Notes under the pieces: model-generated
What the model was told of the DNA's origin: nothing
The model's input: only the letters and a program-made list of their open reading frames with translations
Database searches by the model: none
Part shown: one piece after another, positions 11,026 through 12,519 of the stretch
Layout: each line of letters begins with the position of its first letter
Position numbering within the stretch: position 1 is the stretch's first letter
DNA from: Baffinella frigidus
Lineage: Eukaryota > Cryptophyceae > Cryptomonadales > Baffinellaceae
DNA length: 12,519 nucleotides
Assembly: GCA_026770585.1 (NCBI GenBank)
Contig: MU646364.1
Span: 930,511-943,029, forward strand
Reading direction: 5' to 3'
Position numbers and translations under genes: made by a program

Positions 11026-12456
11026 GGTCGAGGGTTGAGGGTTTACCTTGGTCCAGGTGGCGTTGGTGTCGAGGAGGCCCGAGGAGTCGGTGATGGCCAC
11101 GTACCCGCTGGCCGTCACAGAGCCGGTCAGCCCCATGATCGTGATCGTCGAGACCTCCGGGAGCACGTAGCGCGTGGGGAGGGCCATGGCCGTCTCGTTG
11201 GTGACGTTGACGGGGCTGCACGCCGAGACGACGGCCGACACCGACATGTTGAGGAACGTCATGTCCATGCACGACATGTTGGTCATGTTGGTGATGTTGA
11301 AGCCCGTCATGTCGAGGCACGAAGTGTTGACGGCCGTGAGGTTGACGCACGAGGTGTCGTTGCTCCGGACCACGACAAGCTCCTCGTCGACCTCTTCCAC
11401 GATGGCGATGCCGTACATGTTCGCCCCAAGCATCACGTTGGCCGCGAGCGTCACCCGGATGGTGTTGACGGCGTCAGGATAGGGGTTGTTCTGGCCGATG
11501 CCGCGCACGACGAACGTCGGCGGGAGCACCAGGAGCGGTGCGGCGTCGCCCGCCTTGGTGCGGTTGTCTCCCGAGATCGGCACGCGCACCAGGTCCGGCG
11601 CGATCATCGACGACGAGATCATGAAGTTGGGGGACATGGCGTCCACCATGAGCGGGGGCGAGGGCTGCGGGCGCCCCGGGTTGATGAGGGTTCCCTCGAA
11701 GATGTAGCTGGTGCCCGCCACCATGGCCTCGTTCTCGAGGATGCTGAGCACGGGGGGCTGCCGAGGGAGCGACACGAAGACGCGGCCCCACTCCGCCTCC
11801 ATGAACGGCAGCATCACGCCCGAGGCGTTGATGAAGTGCGCGCGCGAGATGTTGAGCTCGCGCACGGGGCCACCTCCGATGATGAGCGACACGTTCGCGG
11901 GGAACGCGATGTCCACGTTGGGCGTGAGCGTGATGGTGAGGGTGTTGGTGTCGTTGTCGCAGCCCGGCCACGGGTTGCTCTGCGACGCGATGGTGGGCGC
12001 GATGAAGCCGGGCGCGCACACCTCCACGGGCGCCGCCATGCTCATGGCCTTGCCCGTGCACCCGGTGACGCCCGAGAGGCACTTGACCACCGAGAGCGCG
12101 TTGGGAAGGTTGATCTCGAGGTACGGCGCGGACGTCTCTGCCATGTAGCCGTTCTTGAGGCTGAAGGAGATCTGGTAGTCGATGTACGGGAGCATGCGCG
12201 CGCCGCGGGCGAGCTTGAGCGTGGCCGTGCCCGTCGCCGCCTTCCACGTGAGGCTGCTCTGGCGCCCCGTCTCGCTCTCGAAGAGGTTCTTGTCGTTGGA
12301 GCCGTCGATGGAGTCCGCGAGAGGGATGGTCTCGACGTCGCCCGTGTCGCACGCCACGTCGAAGCACTCCGAGTTGCGCGTCATCCCGCGCAGGCCGTGC
12401 AGCACGAACGACGCCTCGTCGCCGTTTGTCAGCTCCGTGTTGATCGACACCAGCAC
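75..12456 (-). CDS. Giant tandem-domain, probably extracellular repeat protein; interior of a multi-exon gene, both ends missing
   Basis: Seen: ten exons joined as 12456-11047, 10299-8503, 8268-7839, 7451-5143, 5007-4936, 4755-4627, 4352-4256, 4083-2807, 2191-762 and 642-75 give 3,173 codons with no stop. All introns are GT-AG, and split codons match at each of the nine junctions. The product is a tandem array with Q-motifs near window residues 159, 322, 586, 789, 931, 1094, 1237, 1381, 1525, 1692, 1847, 2208, 2398, 2561, 2717, 2956 and 3091. The spacing is about 143 at minimum, more where there are insertions. Each unit alternates hydrophobic residues (NTITVTL, VTISGL, WxxxxxxLxL, YxFSFxLxNP), suggesting beta strands. 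No transmembrane helix or catalytic motif is visible, and the N-terminus with any signal peptide lies outside. Inference: a secreted or surface-anchored adhesive or structural protein, supported by many NxS/T sequons and cysteines. I do not recognise the family. There is no start or stop codon; GTG codons at 12456 or 7449 are internal and not starts. Confidence 0.85.
643..761 (-). repeat. Intron 9 (119 nt, phase 2), TTTAGGG-type heptamers
   Basis: The donor is GTGAAC, running straight into CCAAACCCC. The acceptor is CTACACCAG. The plus strand has about 14 degenerate heptamers (TGCAGGG, TTTAGGG, TTGAGGG, GGTCGGG). It is the shortest complete intron in the window. Confidence 0.85.
762..2191 (-). 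CDS. Exon I (phase 0 to 2), window residues 2508-2984; units 14 (linker) to 17
   Basis: The acceptor is ACGCAG|GTGGCG (AG at 2193-2192). An upstream CCACAG would put the wrong frame next to the exon H donor and was rejected. The donor is CCCAC|GTGAAC (GT at 761-760). It begins VAPVMTIS, the usual post-closer strand. Q-motifs lie near residues 2561 (TQTTTQPC), 2717 (WQSSPFPC) and 2956 (EQSNPDPC). Strands include VITIDGMVG, NFSFTLRNP, NTITVSL, IVIKGFDE, LFSFVLHNP and HTLTVSLRANIPL. Unit 16 has an extra region with C-rich elements (DDCYDRFFF, CCREKDNTTC). Many NxS/T sequons are present. The terminal residues NIPLLTRCMPT run directly into exon J's ITIEGL, reproducing the unit consensus across the splice. 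Confidence 0.92.
2192..2806 (-). repeat. Intron 8 (615 nt, phase 0): 11-bp minisatellite plus telomere-like block
   Basis: The donor is GTCCGC and the acceptor GTGACGCAG. The donor-proximal part (about 2655-2790) is TGTAGGG, TGTGGGG and GGGCGGG-type repeat. The acceptor-proximal part holds the minisatellite described separately, the only intron block not based on the heptamer. No coding potential is seen in it. Confidence 0.82.
2237..2655. repeat. Degenerate minisatellite, unit about 11 bp (plus strand AGGTGACTTTC), within intron 8
   Basis: About 35-38 head-to-tail copies vary in length from 10 to 13 bp through changes in the T run. Frequent variants include AGGTGATTTTC, AGGTGTCTTTC and GAGGTGACTTTT. 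In the transcript sense the unit reads GAAAGTCACCT. It ends where the TTTAGGG-type block starts (about 2656). Confidence 0.88.
2807..4083 (-). CDS. Exon H (phase 1 to 0), window residues 2082-2507; end of unit 12, units 13 and 14
   Basis: The acceptor is ACGGCAG|GGACG (AG at 4085-4084). The donor is CACGCG|GTCCGC (GT at 2806-2805), the weakest-looking donor of the set. It opens with a run of NAT sequons, then closes unit 12 with FESLELML and LSFQVLNP. Unit 13 starts near residue 2208 (DQSQPFPC, NTVVVGLRTNV, VTLTGFVSG, YRIQFDIRNP) and unit 14 near 2398 (DQSSAYPC, NTISVTLQTSVPLC, ITISNLKG, ALWDQSSESLIL, YKFEFDVENP). Unit 14 has the PC and CAKEC cysteines that could pair across neighbouring strands. 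The exon ends five residues beyond the N-P closer; the domain linker continues in exon I. Confidence 0.88.
4034..4083 (-). other. N-glycosylation sequon cluster at the exon G/H junction
   Basis: The spliced residues NGTNATNATDFENATNAT hold five NxT sequons in 18 residues. The first Asn is encoded in exon G (4259-4257) and its glycine is split by intron 7, so the NGT sequon exists only after splicing. At the DNA level AACGC(G/A)AC(G/A) units repeat. Confidence 0.7.
4084..4255 (-). repeat. Intron 7 (172 nt, phase 1), TTTAGGG/TGTAGGG heptamers
   Basis: The donor is GTAAAC, fused to CCCCACACCC. The acceptor is CTACACGGCAG. On the plus strand several TGTAGGG copies lie at about 4141-4180 among TTTAGGG, TTCAGGG and TTTTGGGG-like units. 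Confidence 0.85.
4256..4352 (-). CDS. Exon G, 97 nt (phase 0 to 1), window residues 2050-2082 (first base of the last codon)
   Basis: The acceptor is GCTGCAG|GGGGAC (AG at 4354-4353) and the donor is AACG|GTAAAC (GT at 4255-4254). It encodes GDGTASRIFGMLFPFKPRP, then NATVYPRERCYVN plus the first base of a glycine codon. The glycine is completed by GG of exon H, and the junction creates a sequon (N-G-T). Unlike the other short exons, its skipping would shift the frame. Confidence 0.8.
4353..4626 (-). repeat. Intron 6 (274 nt, phase 0), TTGAGGG and TGCAGGG arrays with decayed heptamers near the acceptor
   Basis: The donor is GTGCGC and the acceptor GAAGCTGCAG. On the plus strand there are TTGAGGG runs at 4501-4590, TGCAGGG pairs at 4410-4475, and heptamers without the GGG core (TCGTGCT, TCAGGCT) at 4361-4396. 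The 7-bp period is therefore maintained while the sequence has changed. Confidence 0.84.
4627..4755 (-). CDS. Exon F, 129 nt (phase 0 to 0), window residues 2007-2049
   Basis: The acceptor is AACCGCAG|GGGTTC (AG at 4757-4756) and the donor is ATGCAG|GTGCGC (GT at 4626-4625). It encodes 43 residues starting GFHGGGLKVTFKSSD and including HVAPIIISGDFLMSPVVAI. The alternating hydrophobic pattern could supply two beta strands. It belongs to the extra region of unit 12, and its skipping would also preserve frame. Confidence 0.82.
4756..4935 (-). repeat. Intron 5 (180 nt, phase 0), homogeneous TCTAGGG array next to a TTGAGGG array
   Basis: The donor is GTTAAC and the acceptor AAACCGCAG. On the plus strand 4782-4873 is a run of about 13 TCTAGGG units (one is TCTAAAG), followed by TTGAGGG/TTGAGAG units at 4874-4922. 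The TCTAGGG variant is tandem-homogenised only here. Confidence 0.86.
4936..5007 (-). CDS. Exon E, 72-nt microexon (phase 0 to 0), window residues 1983-2006
   Basis: A 24-codon exon between CTGCACCAG (AG at 5009-5008) and CAG|GTTAAC (GT at 4935-4934). It encodes VNATTITEVFDTP followed by DKKAIVGGIIQ, with one sequon (NAT). It is supported by the in-phase junctions on both sides, by non-repeat coding-like sequence surrounded by heptamer repeats, and by G/C-rich third codon positions. It lies inside the oversized unit 12. It is too short for domain recognition and could be skipped without breaking the frame. Confidence 0.8.
5008..5142 (-). repeat. Intron 4 (135 nt, phase 0), mixed TTTAGGG-type heptamers
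   Basis: The donor is GTGCAT and the acceptor CTGCACCAG. The plus strand carries about 15 consecutive heptamers, mostly TTTAGGG, TTCAGGG, TTGAGGG and TGCAGGG. Nothing else is seen. Confidence 0.83.
5143..7451 (-). CDS. Exon D (phase 1 to 0), window residues 1213-1982; units 8 to 12 (start)
   Basis: The acceptor is ACACCAG|GAGTGACG (AG at 7453-7452) and the donor is GCCTCG|GTGCAT (GT at 5142-5141). Five unit starts lie near residues 1237 (AESSSVQ, degenerate), 1381 (GQKIPYA), 1525 (GQTSPYP), 1692 (KQSSPFP) and 1847 (GQSTPWP). The first three spacings are 143-144 residues, the clearest view of the core period. Strand motifs include VVITGLTNS, ASITISGLTL, VTFSVSKLLN, VTVSGLQGT, and N-P closers in most units. 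GTG at 7449 could look like a start, but it is codon two of the exon: the split GGA codon and continuous homology of the unit run through the junction. The last unit departs from the pattern after LLITNLVNSR and continues into the short exons. Confidence 0.92.
7452..7838 (-). repeat. Intron 3 (387 nt, phase 1), TTGAGGG/TTGCGGG heptamer array
   Basis: The donor is GTCAAC, running straight into CCCAAACCC. The acceptor is CGCACACCAG. A long array at 7560-7790 (plus strand) mixes TTGAGGG with TTGCGGG and rare TTGATGG. The end near the acceptor is TTTAGGG/TGGAGGG-like. Translated in the exon frame it gives the peptide period T-L-N-P-Q-P-S for about 60 residues before a stop, which can fool ORF-based annotation. 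Confidence 0.87.
7839..8268 (-). CDS. Exon C (phase 0 to 1), window residues 1070-1213; unit 7
   Basis: The acceptor is CAACCAG|ACCCCG (AG at 8270-8269) and the donor is ATCG|GTCAAC (GT at 7838-7837), leaving one base of a glycine codon that exon D completes with GA. One compact unit is encoded. The usual Q is replaced by E (ISECSS near residue 1094), and it is followed by NTLTVSLVPNVALPSG, a cysteine-rich turn CPCAGGCPC, the LLWEPARGSLKLTL strand, and VVFSFSVKNP. It is almost exactly one 143-codon period. The exon begins about 25 residues before the Q-equivalent position, and the next exon begins about 24 before the following one, so this is the only exon that approximates a one-domain-one-exon module. 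Confidence 0.88.
8269..8502 (-). repeat. Intron 2 (234 nt, phase 0), heptamer repeat with a GGGATGA sub-array
   Basis: The donor is GTTTCT and the acceptor CTCAACCAG. On the plus strand about five GGGATGA heptamers lie at 8352-8389, flanked by degenerate TTTAGGG/TGTAGGG units. About 40 nt next to the donor are less repetitive. Confidence 0.83.
8503..10299 (-). CDS. Exon B (phase 0 to 0), window residues 471-1069; units 3 (end) to 6
   Basis: The acceptor is GAACCAG|GAGTCC (AG at 10301-10300). The donor chosen is GTTCAG|GTTTCT (GT at 8502-8501); an in-frame alternative GT two codons upstream (GAG|GTTCAG) cannot be excluded. It finishes unit 3 (ISFELRNPG) and then carries Q-motifs near residues 586 (GQSTTWP), 789 (TQSSPYT) and 931 (GQSSALP). 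Conserved strands are clear: NTMTVTF, FYLSGFAG, YAFSFVLTNP; NTITVTL, VTVSGLMGS, YSFTFELRNPP; NTITITLESNAPL, ITIMGFKG, HQISFDVINP. Two inserts stand out: a cysteine cluster at 10018-10086 and a second pentapeptide-like sequon array at 9679-9795, followed by a basic stretch GRRLLAAPGARALL. Codon third positions are almost all G or C. Confidence 0.9.
9679..9795 (-). repeat. Pentapeptide-like sequon array 2 (39 residues) inserted in domain unit 4
   Basis: The pentads are CINTT, AVNVS, CVNTT, GVDMT, a short break (NPD), then CVDLT, GVDMS and CMDAT. The x-x-[ND]-x-[ST] rule matches array 1, with cysteines at the head of alternate pentads. The C-terminal half uses Asp in place of Asn, so it loses the sequons. 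It sits after LSGFAG and IVLTDGSD, a different place in the unit from array 1, and is followed by GRRLLAAPGARALL. Confidence 0.75.
10018..10086 (-). other. Cysteine cluster C-x2-C-x6-C-x2-C-x4-C-x3-C in the unit 3/4 linker
   Basis: Six cysteines in 23 residues (CKACGASGSRC, then DACHADGCDQAC) lie in the linker before the unit 4 motif PLIVHGPAF. Spacing of two CxxC pairs resembles a zinc knuckle or ribbon. In a protein with many sequons, a small disulfide-bonded module is more likely. No named family is recognised. Confidence 0.6.
10300..11046 (-). repeat. Intron 1 (747 nt, phase 0), almost entirely telomere-like heptamer repeats
   Basis: The donor is GTAAAC, fused to the repeat (GTAAACCCTC), and the acceptor is CCTGAACCAG. 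On the plus strand the 5' end of the intron (10962-11040) is a near-perfect run of TTGAGGG. The rest is a mixed array of TTTAGGG, TGTAGGG, TGCAGGG, TTCAGGG and similar units. No coding, RNA-gene or other signal is seen. The transcript strand is C-rich (CCCTAAA/CCCTCAA), so the repeat itself supplies pyrimidine tracts and branch-site-like CTAA or CTCA motifs. Confidence 0.88.
11047..12456 (-). CDS. Exon A (internal, phase 0 to 0), window residues 1-470; end of one domain unit, a full second unit and most of a third
   Basis: The acceptor is TTAG|GTGCTG (AG at 12458-12457) and the donor is ACCAAG|GTAAAC (GT at 11046-11045). It opens inside a strand (VSINTEL, then FVLHGLRG), so the unit's Q-motif must be in an upstream exon. 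Unit 2 begins near residue 159 (SQSNPWP, NTLTITLTPNV) and ends at LINPG. Unit 3 begins near residue 322 (GQNNPYP, NTIRVTLAANV) and is expanded by a pentapeptide-like array at 11242-11361 before STITIMGLTGS. The exon stops at the ATWTK strand, which continues in exon B as ESGMLEV. Several NxS/T sequons lie outside the array, including NVS, NIS, NAS, NRT and NAT. Without splicing, the frame runs on into repeat-encoded NPQPSTL peptides, which are intron. Confidence 0.88.
11242..11361 (-). repeat. Pentapeptide-like sequon array 1 (40 residues) inserted in domain unit 3
   Basis: Most successive pentads fit x-x-[ND]-x-[ST], for example CVNLT, AVNTS, CLDMT, GFNIT, CMDMT and FLNMS. Where position 3 is Asn, each pentad is also an N-glycosylation sequon (NLT, NTS, NIT, NMT, NMS). 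Cysteines recur every second or third pentad. The array sits between the VTLAANV strand and STITIMGLTGS of its unit. It resembles pentapeptide-repeat (right-handed beta-helix) periodicity, but the canonical central Leu/Phe is only partly kept, so the fold is an inference. Confidence 0.75.
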
Positions 12457-12519
12457 CTAAGAGCGTGGACAGGGATTAGTGGTTGGGGGTTGGGGGTTGG
12501 AGTCTGGGGAGTAAAGGGG
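12457..12519 (-). repeat. Partial intron at right edge (3' end only), G-rich repeat-derived
   Basis: This is the last 63 nt of the intron upstream of exon A, ending in the acceptor CGCTCTTAG. The plus strand shows short GGTTGGG/GGGTTGG units (12481-12500), a relative of the heptamer family filling the other introns. The 5' part lies outside the window. Confidence 0.7.

Noticed and set aside
10300-11046. A chromosome end (true telomere)
   Set aside because: The arrays are degenerate, interrupted, internal, and flanked on both sides by coding exons of the same protein; nine such blocks occur with perfect splice phasing.
1-12519. Assigning a specific algal lineage
   Set aside because: TTTAGGG-type repeats and GC-rich coding occur in several unrelated algal and protist groups; no ribosomal, organellar or other marker is present.

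Overview
The window reads as the interior of one very large, intron-containing nuclear gene on the minus strand of a GC-rich eukaryote. Ten exons (12456 down to 75) join in phase at every junction to give 3,173 uninterrupted codons (9,519 nt). Nine complete introns and two partial edge introns make up the remaining 3,000 nt. Neither end of the gene is present: the right edge is the tail of an upstream intron (acceptor at 12458-12457) and the left edge is the start of a downstream intron (donor at 74-73). I see no second gene, tRNA, rRNA, promoter, poly(A) site, CRISPR array or transposase.

Organism: introns with GT-AG ends, a strongly G/C third codon position and pervasive degenerate TTTAGGG-type heptamers (the telomere type of green plants and several algal and alveolate groups) point to a unicellular alga or related protist. 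The lineage (haptophyte, pelagophyte, dinoflagellate, green alga or other) cannot be fixed from this sequence.

Protein: the translation is a tandem array of a divergent domain, 17 recognisable starts plus one unit entered part-way. Each unit runs: P-L-x-[VI]-x-x-P-x-F, then [IV]-x-Q-[ST]-[ST]-P-[FYW]-P, then N-T-[IL]-[TS]-V-[TS]-L-x-x-N-[VI]-P-L, then [IV]-T-[IV]-x-G-L-x-G, then W-D-x-x-x-x-x-L-x-L, then a-G-x-x-Y-x-F-S-F-x-L-x-N-P. Four successive spacings of the Q motif are 142-144 residues or close to it, which suggests a core of about 143 residues; longer units carry insertions. The alternating-residue strands, many N-glycosylation sequons, recurrent cysteines and absence of any recognisable catalytic motif suggest an extracellular or cell-surface beta-sandwich repeat protein. 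I do not recognise a named family.

Layout from the 5' end (right to left): exon A 12456-11047, exon B 10299-8503, exon C 8268-7839, exon D 7451-5143, short exons E 5007-4936, F 4755-4627 and G 4352-4256, exon H 4083-2807, exon I 2191-762, exon J 642-75. The three short exons lie inside one oversized domain unit.

Introns: all nine are largely built of 7-bp telomere-like repeats in the same orientation (C-rich in the transcript), and the donor and acceptor sites merge into the repeat. Intron 8 also carries a separate minisatellite of about 11 bp. The clearest candidates for something undescribed are this family of oriented, repeat-built introns and the giant domain array they interrupt, including two pentapeptide-like glycosylation-sequon arrays inserted at different places in neighbouring units.
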